A stretch of 64,000 nt of DNA from Adenanthera pavonina (GCA_026686845.1 JAIVEN010000010.1:36492001-36556000), one strand, 5' to 3'. Shown: positions 22,307 through 35,405, numbered from the stretch's first letter. Notes: generated by a model from the sequence alone, not told the origin. Made by a program: numbers and translations.

Positions 22307-25300
22307 CATTTTCTATAAATGAGTTTGAGAAATAAATTACACCATTTATAGCCTTTGGATTTCAATTATATTAATGTTCATGATAATTTAAATAGATAAA
22401 AAAGCTAGATAAATGACAAGGGAAGCTATCTTTGGCTAATTAATCCTTCGTCATAATATTTTTTTTTAATTTGGCACACAAGTTAATTTATAATTTCTTG
22501 CTAATTTTCAAGAAATTGTTTTCTTGTTATATGGCTAGAAAAACATATTTTTAACTACAGAAACATATAACAGGAGATTGTCACTTGACATTCTCTAAAT
22601 ATTTTCATAAATGAAATCCTTTATATTATACAATGATATATTTTATTAAAAGCCTATAGTACAAAATAATAAAATATATATATATATATATGAAATTTGT
22701 CCATAGCCATTTTTTTTATTTTTGTCTGCGTATATATTATAGAGTATACAGTCCAGATATAATTTATAATCATAAAAGTTTAAATGGCTCACCATTGAGG
22801 AGCATGCCAATGCCTTCGATTTTGGGTAACATAGCTAATATTAAATGAGTGTGAAATTAAACGTAAAGCAACATTTTTTTTCTATTTTCTGATTTCCAAT
22901 TATACGCTTTCAAGTGACGTCACATCTTGATAATTAAGATTCGATAAGGAAAATAAACGCGTTTCAAAACACTGAAAATAAACGTGTTTTAAATCGAAAT
23001 TTATATCTTACGCGTTCTTGGTCGATCGCATCCAATACTGTCATACGCATAAATAAAAATTGTATTAGTTAATTAGTGCCTTTGCACGTGTTATGTATGC
23101 CAATACATCTTCATTCTTTTATAGTATTAGTATTCCTACTTATATATATATATATATTGTGATAAATTATCACTTAAATGAGAAATTAATGGTGAGGTAA
23201 TAGAACCCAACTCAAATATATAGTCACGAATTTGATGATGATACCTACCACAATTGGAAATCCTATAATATATATTGGTAAAATGCAATATTGATAAAAC
23301 TTCTGAACTTATCTGTATACCTAACATCCACCATCCCCAATTATCAAATTCAACAAGCAACTTTTTTCAATTGAGTCGTCCCATTTTCCCATCTTAGCTT
23401 GGTTTTGATGATAATGAAATTATGAAAGTAGTTTGAAAAAATTATATTAAACGAGCCATCTTCCATTTAGAGTTGATAATATTTAAATTTGACTTTGTTG
23501 GTAGTATTACTATTAATATTAAATAATTGTGCCAAAAAATTATGATAGTAAATTTGAGAGAAAAGTACATTCAAGGGTCCCGATAAATTTGACAGATCGA
23601 CCTGAAAAGCTGACAAATATACTCGAGTTATTTTATCTGAAAATTTTACTGCTTCAACTATTAGGAATTACAACAGGTTTAAAATTTATTTATCCATTTT
23701 CAGCTCTCAAAATTCAAAAATTACAGTTCAAAGCGGCAGCAATTGGTTTACATGGTTATCCCTTATGAATTTTTCTTAAATAAGGTTTTATATTCAAGTT
23801 TTATGCATAGAAAAAAATTATTCCTACGATAACTTAACTTGATACCCTTTAATCCAACTCAACTCACTTGAAATCTAACGTAACTTAGTTTAGACCTGAT
23901 TTGGCATCTGAAAATAAGTTGGTATTACTAAAAACATTCAGACTTTCTTGCAAAGAATTTTAAAATTATTGCTACGTAATTTAGATTTCATATGCTTGGA
24001 ACTAAATTTACCACATAAACTTCCTTAAGTTAAGTACGAAAGACTACTTTTAAAATTGTTTTTAAGTTTCTTATCACTTTTAAGACTGTCCAGCTATTAA
24101 CATTAGAAAATTATTACAGCCACTGATTGGTTCATCGGATGTGATAGGAGGAATTTTAACGTTAGATTCTTGAATATAATTTTCCCTATATTCGATTCCA
24201 TTACATGCTTTTAATTAACACTGAACAAGAGCATCAATTAATGAATTAAAATTTGAAAGAATACCATATATATATATATATATAATAACGTAATAAGGAT
24301 GGAAGGAAGGAATATTAATGAATGAATTGAGAGACACTCAAAAATAAAATATAATAATTAAAATAGAGAGTTAGTTGTAACAAACATGAATGAATGATTA
24401 AGAAAGGGTCAATGGCATAGCCGGCCAAGCTATGGAATATGTTGTCTTCTTCTCTCCTCCGTCCATTTAAGTTTAACAAAATGACAACTTTATGGCAACC
24501 CTAAGCATCATATCACGAATAGAATATTGTCATCTTATTAAACTCTAAGCCAACTCATAATTCCCCCGCTTTAAATTAAATCAACCACTTATCATTATTT
24601 TTTAGCCGTAGCCACACTATTCTATGCTATTCACTAGTATCTAATTTCAAATACTGTTGAACACCAAATATATATTTGGTAAACTACTAATCATTTATAT
24701 CTATATAAAATTTATAATGGCTTAAAATTATATTTTACAGGTCAAGGCCATGGTGGGCCTGTTTTGTCTTTTCATCAGTTCTTATTTGGCCGTTTAAGTC
24801 TTTGAAACAAGTATTTGGGCTTTTGTCTATTGATTCCTTCCTCGTCGTAGTGGAGGCCCAAAATATTGATCATAATCTATTCTATACCTTTGAAATGGGA
24901 AACCGAAAATGTAAAATATGGGCTTCCAAATATGTACTGCCCACTTTCAAAGACGATCAATAGAATCATGCCCGTACTACTTATCAGTTAACCCAAAAAA
25001 ATTGAAAGACAAATGTCATAAATATAATTTGTCAATCTACAGTAGAGAGAGAAGACGTGGGCACTTGATGTGGACTTGACGGATAGAGACACAGGGAAGC
25101 ATCGAGGAAGGTGAGAATCCAACAGGATATGATATTCCCCCCCTTTTTTTTTTTTCCTGTTTGGATTCTACATATTTTTATACTAATAATAAAAATGACA
25201 GCAGCATTACATTTGTTATTATCGTCCGTAAGTTTTTGTCTTCTTTATTTGTAAATTTCCACGAAACTCTCCCCAGTGTCTACCCACCACTTCCTCTATA

Positions 25301-25893
25301 CTTTTGTTTTGTTCTGTTCTGTTCTGTGGGGCTCTCTGACCCTTTTCAATATCTTCCCCCTTCTGGGTTCTCGCTCTCCTTTGTTCATATCTTCATTTCC
25401 TTATCTCTTTCACTTTTTCATTTTTCATTATTATTATTATTATTATCTTGGTTTTACACATGTATTTGATAATTAAATAGCATTTTGAAATTAGATCCAA
25501 TATACCTAGATTTAATCCATCTTCTTGAGAGTACCCCAAGTCAAGACCAGACTCCTTCTCTGGTAGGTCAAGTAGCTATCAAAAACATCTATTATTATAT
25601 TTATTTTTAATCATTTTTATGAAATTAAATAATTTAACTAGTTAGATAAAAAATAGTTTATTATTTATTATCGTTAGCATTATTATTTATTTTTTATGTG
25701 ATACCAACCAAGAGATATAAATATTGTTTTATTATCCTTTAAAGTCATCCAATTTTTATCATCCTGCCTAACAATCAACATTACTCAAAGTTGACGTCAC
25801 AGTTGAACATGGGTTTTCTTCCATGTCCTTCAATACTAATAATTGACATTGGACGCGTCTTTTAACACACATCAATTTTTCTTTTGTTATTAT
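22307..25893. other. Intergenic, no gene seen
   Basis: AT-rich DNA with (TA)n at about 22676-22691, 23144-23158 and 24268-24283, and (ATT)n at 25427-25446. Short Phe/Leu-rich ORFs at 25161-25476 are driven by pyrimidine-rich sequence. A run of GGCCCA/TGGGCC-like motifs at 24745-24930 may mark a promoter remnant, but no gene follows. Confidence 0.55.
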
Positions 25894-26301
25894 TAAGAGC
25901 AGGTTGTTTCAACTTTTTTTTTCCTAAAAATTTTTAGGATACTTATTTAAATTTTTAAAAATAATTAAAATTTAAAAAAATAGTTTTCCACTTTTTTTTA
26001 AGATAGTACTCAAAGTGACTTAAAAAAAAAATAATTACGATAGATAAGAGAGAAAAATATATAACAGATATGATGTAATAAAATAATTTTAAAAATTATA
26101 AAAATAATAATATTTGACTCAATGAGAATATTATAATATAAATTCATATTTTTATTTACTATATAATTTAAAAAATACTTTTTTATTTTAACCAAACACA
26201 AAATAATTTTTATTTTTTTAAAAAATTTTAAATAATTATTTATTTTTTTAAATAACCTAAAAATTATTTTTTTAATAAACTTAAACAAACTAGCCCTACA
26301 A
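25894..26301. mobile_element. Candidate MITE with GTTTGTTT-type ends
   Basis: The left end TAAGAGCAGGTTGTTTCAAC resembles the reverse complement of the right end (GTAGGGCTAGTTTGTTTAAG). The interior is extremely AT-rich, and the 102-residue minus-strand ORF over it is Ile/Phe/Lys composition noise. No clear target-site duplication. Confidence 0.4.
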
Positions 26302-28825
26302 TGCTCAAATATGCCCATTTATAGCCATACGTTCCTTGATTTTTATTGTCCGTTCCAGATGCCCCCACGTTATTGTAAGGCGTTAGAAAATCATAAAACT
26401 ATATTATGTTATATTATCGGCATTTTAACGTTATTAATTATTTTTTAATTATAATTTATTCTATTTTCGGCCACAAACTTAGAATTTATTCTTTTTAATG
26501 ATATAATAATGTTCCTATAGAAAGTAATAATAAATTTAAAATGCATTTTATAACAATAAAAAAATTAAACATATATATATATATTTCATCATGCATTCGC
26601 AAAATTCAAAAGGAGTACCATTATTACTTATAAATTTTATAGCTTCTTATAAATTATATATTTTATGTTGATGATCATATTTATAGAAAATAATTTAGGT
26701 ACTTAAAGCTTGTATACTTAATTTATTTTTTTATCAAAATTTTTATTTTTATATTTACTTATTTATAAAATTTTACATAAACTGCACTATTTATAAACAG
26801 TATAATATTTCTCTATATATTGAGCTCTATATATACATCTTTTTAGCACCATACCATCATCTCGTCTCCCTACTTTTTAACTATTCGAATATGACTGATG
26901 AATTTATAACAAAATTTTATTCATATCAATATATTTTCAATGGAAAAAAATTATTATGTTATTAACTTATTACTCCCTCCCTTCTATAATATAAAAGTTC
27001 TTCTAGAATCCTTATTTAATCTAAAATATAAAGGGTTATATAATTTTTATTGTGAGTTTATCTTTTTTATTTATATTAATTATCATCTCATAAATTAAAA
27101 AAAAAAGAGAGATAAATTTTCAAAATAAATTTTATTGATAATTAATACGAGTAAAATTAGGATGTTAGATTTTTTTTTCAATTTTAAAATATGTAACTAA
27201 CTTTTTTTAATAAAGCGTAAAATAATTAAAATTTTATATAATATGGCCAACGAGGAGTATTCATTAAAAGCATTGCATTGTGATAACAGAGGAAGGCAGC
27301 TAAGAGATGAAAAATGTGAAAATTTAATGAGATCCAGAGGAGTTGAAAGAAAAAGATGAGAGGGAGAAAGAAAGTAATAAATATCAAAATGATATTTAAA
27401 CATTCATAATTTATAATTTAAGTGATTATTTATTTTTAAATTATAATTTATCCTTGTTTTGCCACAAAATTATAATTTGTTCTTTTTTAATGATAGAATG
27501 TAATAGTAAATTAAAATACTTTTTATAACGGTAAAAAGTTAGGCACACTTCTTCATGCATTTACATGGAATATGACATAAGTCACATTATTGCGTATGAA
27601 ATTTATGTCTTATTATAAATTTTTATATTTTATGTTGAAGGTTATACATCTATAGGTGAAAATTATCGAGTTCTCTGAAATACATGGGGCTCTATCTATC
27701 GTTATTAATATTTTTAAAATTATCACTTATGCTATTTAAAATTACCTAACCTCACTAGCTAAAAGTCTGCATCAAACAACAGTACATTTGATGCCAAATT
27801 GTTTGTTTAAGAAATTAAAGGAAAAAAAAAAGATAAACCAAATCTGTAATTATCAAAGGAAATGAAAATATAGTAGAAATGAAAACTACATAAAGTGGTC
27901 CCAGAGGCCAGATGTAGGGTATAAAAAAACAAATGGAAATGATCACCGGGGCATATATAACATACAAGGAATTAATTCTGGACTCCATGCTCGCTAAATT
28001 TTCCTCTTTCATTATCACTCCCTTTAATTGTTTGTCCTTTCTCACATATGCAACACATAATGCTCTGTTCTATTACTATATATATTGAAATTGATGTAGC
28101 AGAAACAAAATATATCAATATTTATATATAATCATCATGGTTGATCCAGAAATTAAACAACTTGATATTCATCATTTAAATTTTATTAGAAATTTTGTCT
28201 TATAATTTTGAGATATTTTTGCGATGAATATTTGTATCAAAACCATTGTCAGAATCTTTTTAAAATATCAACATAATATTTTTGGGGGAAAAATAAGATA
28301 TTTTGTTTATGTTTAATTTGACTGGTTGACTGTTTAATTACTTACAAATGGTATTAATTATCTGATAAAATTAAAAAAAAAAAAAGATTATCTGATCGTT
28401 AGATCAAAGTATTTAAAATAACAAAAGATGAAGTATCTTTATCTTCATATAATAAATACTAAAGAAAAATTAAATTTTATCCTTAAAGAATTAATTCGCT
28501 TTAATTCATTGGTTCTAGTCTTTCGGTCAGATCATATTAATCCTTAGGACTAACAATCTCTTTTGCGCCTCACATTTCCATTTGTCTTCAATGAATTAAT
28601 TGTGAGAGTCCCATCCAAATCTTCTTGAAGATTGTTTTGCGTGACTGCCTCTTATATCCTCATCACCTAAACCACACATATTTCATCATATTTCTTTTTA
28701 AACAATTAAGACAAATCTTTTCCTAAAATCCACAAAATAATTTATATTTTTATTTTAAATAGCAATGATAATAATAACCAATAAGAAGCTACTGTAAAAG
28801 ACAATTGTTGGTACTGTACTTGTCT
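26302..28825. other. Intergenic, AT-rich; isolated Stowaway terminus at 26973
   Basis: CTCCCTCCCTTCTATAATAT at 26973, preceded by TA, is a typical Stowaway left end, but the opposite end is decayed or missing. Two segments (about 26440-26700 and 27410-27660) share phrases about TTATAATTTATTC and CTTCATGCATT, suggesting an old diverged duplication. No gene is recognised. Confidence 0.5.
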
Positions 28826-28920
28826 AGTTGTCTCTTAGGATCTTTCCATGAACTTTCTAGTTGTCGCTTTAATATATATATTATGTTAGAAAGTTCATGG
28901 AAAGATCCTAAGAGACAACT
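28826..28920. repeat. Perfect 34-bp inverted repeat with 27-nt loop
   Basis: The segment 28826-28859 (begins AGTTGTCTCTTAGGATC) is the exact reverse complement of 28887-28920 (ends GATCCTAAGAGACAACT). The spacer 28860-28886 is AT-rich. All 34 pairs match. A transcript would fold into a tight hairpin suitable for a dicer enzyme; alternatively it is a young foldback insertion. Confidence 0.9.
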
Positions 28921-29006
28921 ATATATTGGCATGAAATCACATGATATCCAAAAGTAACATTGTATTTTAATTAATTCAGATTTAAATTGGTTGCATGCCC
29001 AAAATT

Positions 29007-29008
<2 letters not shown>

Positions 29009-29044
<36 letters not shown>
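29009..29044. repeat. (TA)18 microsatellite
   Basis: Thirty-six bases of perfect TA alternation, the longest TA tract in the window. Confidence 0.95.
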
Positions 29045-29047
<3 letters not shown>

Positions 29048-30051
29048 GCTTATCCTGTTAAACTCTTTTCAATTTTAAAATGTTAAGTCGAATTATATGT
29101 TTTCAACACTATATTACCTATCTTAAATAAAGCGATTATATATCTAATAGCCAAAAAAGATATATATTAGAGTTTTCAAATCCTAATGTTAAAATAGATT
29201 ATACAATATTTAGAGTTTGTTTTGGACAGAATCAATCTATTAAAATATTCATATTTAAATAATAATAATAATATCTATCACTAGAGTTTTTATTTATCAA
29301 AATAGATACTTATATCAACTCAACTTTCTTTTGGGTTTCAAGCTGTCTCTTTATCACGCATGATCAATGCCATGAAGCTGTAATACTTTAATTCATTAAT
29401 CTATTCAGAATAGGGAAATTTAAACTTGATTAAAAATTTGCTCAGAGTTATTCAATTAAATTTTTAAACACTTCATTAGCCAAAAAAAAAAGCTTTTAAA
29501 ATAAATCTTAAATGCATACGTGAAAACGGTACATTTCTAAAATCAAATTAAATTATATATATATACATATTAAAAACAAATATAACTTTTCTGGGAATTT
29601 TTTGGGCAATTTTTCATATTTTAATCAAAATTTAAGTTTTTAGTCAAAATATTTTTCCTTTTAAATTTTTTTTTAAAAAATCATTTTAAGGACTTAAACT
29701 AGAGTGTTTCGGTAAAAATTAAAATTAAAATTATATTAAAAGCATAAGATAATTGTTTGTTTGTTTAAAGATTTTGGGTAATCTTTAAAAATTCATTAGC
29801 ACCTTCGATTCATATACAAAGATAAAAAACAAGTGGATAAATGTAAAAAAGAAATGATGGAGATTTATAATTTATCAATTCCCTATAGTCAAACACAAAC
29901 ACTAACACTGCCAGTTAAACGAGATTAAACACAACTTGTTATAGTATTTGGTGGCCAAAAAAAACAAATTGTTCTATTTGGCTTGAAAAGCATAACTTAT
30001 TATAATTTTGTTCAAACCTTCACTATCAATTTAAAATACCGTAAAATTCCG

Positions 30052-30058
30052 TATAAGA
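30052..30058 (+). promoter_or_regulatory. Candidate TATA box of the CIPK gene
   Basis: TATAAGA lies about 135 bases upstream of the ATG and would place transcription start near 30085, leaving a CT-rich leader of about 100 bases. Inferred from position and sequence only. Confidence 0.35.
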
Positions 30059-30187
30059 TCACGCCACTCAAACGTCAAAAACACACAGTTCCGGTCTTCT
30101 TCCTCTGTTCCCTCTTCCTCATATTGCTTGTCACTTCCATTAAACCCTTCGTATACCTATTATTATTACAACACTCTCATCGTCATT

Positions 30188-31519
30188 ATGTTTCAAGCTA
30201 TACGTAAAATTCACAGGAATATTGACGATGAATTGGACAAGCCAGAATCCACGTCTCCGACCAGGGACGAGGAACCGGAGAAGATTTTGTTCGGAAAATA
30301 CGAAGTTCGTCGGCTTCTCGGTGTCGGAGGTTTCGCTAAGGTCTACGAAGCTTGCGATGTTGTTACGAAGCAGAGTGTGGCCATTAAGATCATCAGCCGG
30401 CGCAGGATAGTGGAAGCCGGCCTCACGGCGCAGGTTGAGAGGGAAATCGCTATTATGCGCCGGCTGAATCATCCTCACATCGTCAAGCTCTACGAGGTTC
30501 GCGCCAACAGGTCCAAGATTTACTTCGTCATGGAGTTCGCCAAAGGCGGGGAGCTCTTCGAGAGAATCGTTAACGAGGGACGCTTTTCCCAAGATCACAA
30601 CCGTCAGTGCTTCCAGCAGTTAATCTCCGCCGTCCAACACTGCCATGAAAATGGTGCGTTTCACCGCGATTTGAAGCTTGATAACCTTTTGCTCGACGAG
30701 GATTTGAACATCAAGGTTTCGGACTTTGGGTTAAGCGCCACGATGGACCAGATCCGAACCGACGGGTTGCTCCATACTATTTGCGGGACCCCTGCTTACG
30801 TGGCGCCTGAGATGCTCGCGAACAAAGGCTACGACGGGAGGAAGGTCGATGTTTGGCAGTGCGGCGTCGTTTTGTTCGTGCTCACCACTGGTTATTTGCC
30901 ATTCAACGACCCCAGCGTCCCGACGCTGTTGAGGAGAATATACCGAGGCCAGTTTCGCGTGCCCGGATGGGTCCCGCCTGATTTGAAAGGGTTCATACAG
31001 CGGTTGCTCGACCCGAACCCGAGAACCAGGATCACCGTCGATGAGATCCAGCGAGACCCGTGGTTCAGAAAAGGGTACAAAGAGATCAAAGTCGAGCGCA
31101 AGATTCCAGAATGGGACGATGAGGATAGAAAGTCCTTGAACGCCTTCCACTTAATATCTTTCTCGTCGGGTTTGGACATGTCAGGTCTGTTCATAACCGG
31201 CCCTGGCCCCGAAGTTTTGAACTTTTTGGAACGCATCGTTTCGAGGGAGACGCCGAAGAGGATAACGGACATAGTGGAGGAGGTGGCCGAGGGGGCGAGA
31301 GTGACAGTGACGAGGAAGGAGGATGAATCCGGAGCCAAGGTGGAGGGGCAGGATGGTAATTTCATGATCTTCATTGGTATTTACCGGCTAACGGACGAGC
31401 TGGTTGTGATTGAGATCAAGGATAAAGAGAGCGGAAGTGGTTCACAATATTGGAAAGATAAGTTGAGGCCTCGTTTGATAGAATTGGAGTATCAACCGGA
31501 AGCGCCGGTCACTAGGTGA
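30188..31519 (+). CDS. CBL-interacting protein kinase (CIPK, SnRK3 family)
   Basis: A 443-residue single-exon Ser/Thr kinase. The kinase domain spans about 36-293: Gly loop GVGGFAKV (45-52), ATP lysine in VAIK (K67), helix-C Glu at about E86, catalytic HRD (159-161), DFG (179-181), activation segment LLHTICGTPAYVAPE. The regulatory domain has the NAF motif (318-320, in NAFHLISFSSGLD), which binds CBL calcium sensors and releases autoinhibition. A PPI-like region at about 349-377 would dock PP2C phosphatases. CBL-CIPK pairs convert calcium signals into phosphorylation of transporters. QIRTDGLLHT resembles the CIPK11/CIPK14 group, but I cannot assign an ortholog. The ATG at 30188 is the first in frame. 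Unusual: the usual KPEN after HRD reads KLDN (163-166), and DVWS reads DVWQ (221-224); catalytic residues remain intact. Confidence 0.95.
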   Translation: MFQAIRKIHRNIDDELDKPESTSPTRDEEPEKILFGKYEVRRLLGVGGFAKVYEACDVVTKQSVAIKIISRRRIVEAGLTAQVEREIAIMRRLNHPHIVKLYEVRANRSKIYFVMEFAKGGELFERIVNEGRFSQDHNRQCFQQLISAVQHCHENGAFHRDLKLDNLLLDEDLNIKVSDFGLSATMDQIRTDGLLHTICGTPAYVAPEMLANKGYDGRKVDVWQCGVVLFVLTTGYLPFNDPSVPTLLRRIYRGQFRVPGWVPPDLKGFIQRLLDPNPRTRITVDEIQRDPWFRKGYKEIKVERKIPEWDDEDRKSLNAFHLISFSSGLDMSGLFITGPGPEVLNFLERIVSRETPKRITDIVEEVAEGARVTVTRKEDESGAKVEGQDGNFMIFIGIYRLTDELVVIEIKDKESGSGSQYWKDKLRPRLIELEYQPEAPVTR

Positions 31520-33330
31520 ATTAGAAAATTAAGAGAAATAAGTGGCTTTCCTAATGTTGATGAATCAGCAAAGCCCGGTAGGTAATTGCGGTTAAGGATT
31601 ATTGAATTAGAAGTCATTATTGTTTGAGGTACTAATTAAGTACCAACCATATTGTCACGCCGACGGAAGTATGTTCAAATAAACTAAAATTCAACTTAAA
31701 GTGGATATTTTTTGTTTAAATGAAATATTAAAGAGGTTTATTGTTACTAAAATCTTAGCACAATTAGTAGGTAACTGAGTTTTTTTAAATATGTTGTTTT
31801 AAGTTTAATTTTTAGCTATATGTTTACAAAAAATTTTGCCAATAGAGATAAAATTTCACTATGGTAATCTCTTAAAAGTTTAATAGGAATTAGTCTTTGA
31901 TTATTGGCTAAAAATACTTAAATGCTCATCAAAATAGGTTTATTATTTCATATGAATATTTAGGAAGTTATTGTTTGAAAAATTGCATCCATAAAATTAA
32001 TCATTCTCATAAACATAGTGGTTGGGTTCAATAGGCCCACCACCTTTTACTTTTCATCTTTATATGTTGCCTACTTGTTGATTTCTTATTTATTCTCTAC
32101 TCTTGTGCTTATTAATAAGTTAATCATAATGACAAATAAAAACTTCTTTATGATGTAATTACAAAGGCATGATAAAGAAGTCGTTTAAAAAAGGGAATAT
32201 ATAAGCGGTTGATGGAAAGTGATATCATAGTCTTTGATTCATTATAAGTGTCAAGTATCTTTTCTAATGCACAATTAAGTAATTTGTGCTTTAATATGAA
32301 TGTTTCCACTTCCATAAAAATTGAAAGGAAAAAAAAAAGCTGCCAATTTGGTTTAATTGGTAAAAAGTTTGCTTATGTCCTGTGAAGATGTGAATTCAAA
32401 TCTCGCAATCTTAATTGTTGATAATTTGTAAATACTTTTATAGATGCTGTTTGAACTATTTATAAAAGACCCTATTTTAATCTTGGTATTAGGACCTTAC
32501 TCATCTAAACGTCTTTATAAAAGAAAAAATTGAAAAAAGCAACATACGTACGGAAATTGAAAGCGAAAAGAGTATCACAATTAGGCATATTGAGCGATGA
32601 AGAAGAAACAAAACTGATAGATAGAAGATGTTGCTTATCATATTAAAAAAGGAGCAGCTAACATGCAAATATAATGGTTATGATCATCCTAGGAACATGA
32701 TGCACGTGGGTGGTCGCATATATGAACATGATATGGTACGTATCGTCCTAATTAATTTTCTGAATCTCAATGATGTTCACTTTTACACTTCACAGGAACT
32801 ATTACGTATTATGAGGGCTATATGTAAGAAAGGTTGGGAGAAAAAAAAACTCCCAACAAAATGGGCAAAAACAGCAAGCAAATCAACAACTTGATTACAA
32901 GAGTGTTGTTGATTTGTAGAATATTCATATTTTATTGTGCATTTTCCAAGCCAATTTGAGGGTTTTATAATAAAGTAAATAGGAAAATAATGGAAAACTG
33001 CATGATTAAGGGTTCTTGGAGCTAGGAAAAATATAAAAATATGCAATTTAGAGCCTAATCTGATTTTATTGAGGCAAATTTGCACACTTAGAAAATTATG
33101 TTTGGTTTACAAGGCACATAAAAGAACTTGCATTGCAAGACATAATGTAGTACAAGTAGGGTATAGAAATATAGATTGCAAGTCAATCATAAGAGATAGA
33201 TCACAGTCAAAGATAATGGAGTTAAAAATATTCATCTTTAATTTATTTGGATTATATGGGTTATATAGTTAATCTTTGTCTTATGCTTTTAGAAATGTGT
33301 AGCTAAACTTCTTATTCTAGGATTGGTTTG
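31520..33330. other. CIPK 3' region and intergenic DNA
   Basis: AATAAA at 31679-31684, about 160 bases past the stop codon, is a plausible polyadenylation signal for the kinase gene. A tRNA-like SINE remnant lies at 32349-32402. An 88-residue ATG ORF at 32628-32894 has no recognisable domain and is probably chance. Confidence 0.55.
32349..32402 (+). repeat. Possible tRNA-derived SINE head
   Basis: TGGTTTAATTGG (32349-32360) fits the pol III A-box pattern. GAATTCAAATC (32392-32402), about 31 bases later, resembles a decayed B box. Plant SINEs have this head, but the body and tail are not recognisable. Confidence 0.35.
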
Positions 33331-34855
33331 TGTTGGAAATTTCGGTACATACGCAGTGGAAAACTCCACCGAAATCCCTCTCACATATCCATACCTCTGT
33401 TGCATCTCTTGGTGTTCTTTTCGTTTCGTCGGACCCTATGAACTAACACGTCTGATTAGCTCTCATACAATTTTCGCTGTTTGTCCGTATAGCCTCGCTC
33501 TCTAAGTGTACGACCACTCTTTCTCTAGGGTGGGTCGAAATTCTATTGATTCTGTATCTAATAATCCTAGTCTATATCAATATATAGATAGTATTTCATA
33601 TTTGTTTAATTTAAATCAATTATTTAAACTAAATCAAATGTTGATTAAAATAGATTAGTTTGAATTCAAATCTATTTAATAGATTAAATCTAAACTAATT
33701 ATCTAATCTATATCCAGAATCAAATCTAAATTTAATTTATCATATAAATCAAATTTAGATTATGACATTAGTTTAAATTTAAATCTATCACATAGAATTA
33801 AATTTAAAACAAATTCATTTAAATTATTTTAAATAAAATATATATATATTTCGAAATAATATAATATATATCAAATATATAATATATCAAACATATATAT
33901 ATACTTCGAATTTTTATAATAATATATATCAAATATATATAATTCAATTACACTAAATTGAACTTTAAATTCGTTGAATTTAGACACATTTTAAATTCAA
34001 TAAATCTGGACATTTTAGCTCGAGTTGGCCCTTTTTTTTATGCGACCATGTAGGCTTATATGATGTTGGCAGTGGGTCAATAACACTATTGGACCTACAA
34101 GTCCAAGTGGTCTCTAGCAAGACATTGTGACTATCCAAATCATATAAAATTGGTGATCCGATGTAGCTTATCATATAACCCGTTCACATCCCTTTTGTCT
34201 CATGATATATAAACATCATCCCTATCTTACTCGATCATCACTTTCTCGATCTTCAAGTAAACTAACAAAACAAATGAAAACTCTTCCATCCAAGTACAGC
34301 CATGCATTTCTCAATCTTACTCATCGAGGGGCTCAGATATATCTCTCAATTACTTAGAGGGACAAATTCCATCTTGATCATTCATCTTCCTCCAGATGAA
34401 TTCAACTACACCCGATCATAGCCTTCATGATCTCCCTATTAAAGCTGACTTTTGACTATACTAAAATATAGTGTTACCCATGTAGGAAGCCATGGTGATC
34501 TCAAGTCTGAGAGCTTAATGACATGATCATAAATGAGATATGCTAATGACTTGATCCATACAGTTATCTCAAGATAAATTGATCCAGTGCCTATTTTCTA
34601 ACATGTGCTTATAATTTTAATTTGTATCTTCATACATAATTATCAATCAAAATCATACTAACTTTAGTTCATCATTGTTCCCGCAAAGATGATTGACTAG
34701 GGACATTTAGGATAAAAATTGATTTATCCAAGGATATTATTATAAAAATAAACATGTAAACAATATAATAATATAATAAAGAAAAAACACATTTTTTTAA
34801 TAATAAAGTATAATGTTCATAATACAATAATTGACCTAGGGCTCAGTCTCCAACA
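33331..34855. mobile_element. Solo LTR, probably Ty1/copia, with 5-bp duplication
   Basis: The 1525-bp sequence starts TGTTGGAAAT and ends GTCTCCAACA, so it has TGTTGGA...TCCAACA ends. GTTTG flanks it at 33326-33330 and 34856-34860. A perfect 5-bp duplication with no internal coding region indicates an LTR left after recombination between the two LTRs of one element. The length and terminal sequence suggest a long-LTR copia lineage; this is from general resemblance only. The ORFs inside have no coding significance. Confidence 0.88.
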
Positions 34856-34860
34856 GTTTG

Positions 34861-35405
34861 AACCTAGTTATGGATTAGTTTTTGTTCAACTTTATACTTT
34901 GACTGAAATTAATATTTAGATGTGTTTATACTTGTTATGATTTAGTTGAAGCTTCTATAGCCCGGCCAACCATGCATGGATATTTTAGGAGTTCTAGTGT
35001 ACTTAGAAATAAGAAACCTAGCTACGATAGACCGTACAATAAGTAATGGGAGATTACATGAAATAAAGTATATATTCGATCACTTGGATAGAAATAAACC
35101 GATTAATTAGCCTCACATAGTCGCATAGGTCCTGTGCATTCAAAATTACATGATTAATCATTTAAGAAATTATGGCTAAACTAACCTTTTGGTAAGCTTA
35201 ATGTTGTGATTCGAAAGACGCCCTTAATTAGGTAAATTTGAGTTTTCACTAACATATTTTAATTAGGCTAACTCTTTAAATTCATGTTTATAGAATCATA
35301 AATAATTCAATTTAAATTTATATATGATTAATGTATCCTATCAACCTAGACTTAATTTGTGTCATGTAGATATATATCTTAAACAACTATCTTCTACATA
35401 TTTTA
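34861..35405. other. Intergenic, no gene seen
   Basis: AT-rich sequence between the solo LTR and a Tourist-like MITE. No conserved ORF, RNA gene or repeat is visible. Confidence 0.6.

Larger units (their letters stand above)
28921..30187. other. Intergenic and promoter region of the CIPK gene
   Basis: It contains an uninterrupted (TA)18 microsatellite (29009-29044), AT-rich filler, then the less AT-rich 5' region of the kinase gene from about 30060. No other gene is seen. Confidence 0.6.

Noticed and set aside
25161..25476. Overlapping Phe/Ser/Leu-rich plus-strand ORFs
   Set aside because: Compositional ORFs in pyrimidine-rich DNA with an ATT microsatellite.
30128..30187. Upstream 20-residue extension of the CIPK frame
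   Set aside because: The codon at 30128 is TTG; the first ATG is 30188, which suits a plant gene and family length.
32628..32894. 88-residue ATG-initiated ORF downstream of the CIPK gene
   Set aside because: No family motif and no coding bias; lies in intergenic DNA between a SINE-like patch and a solo LTR.
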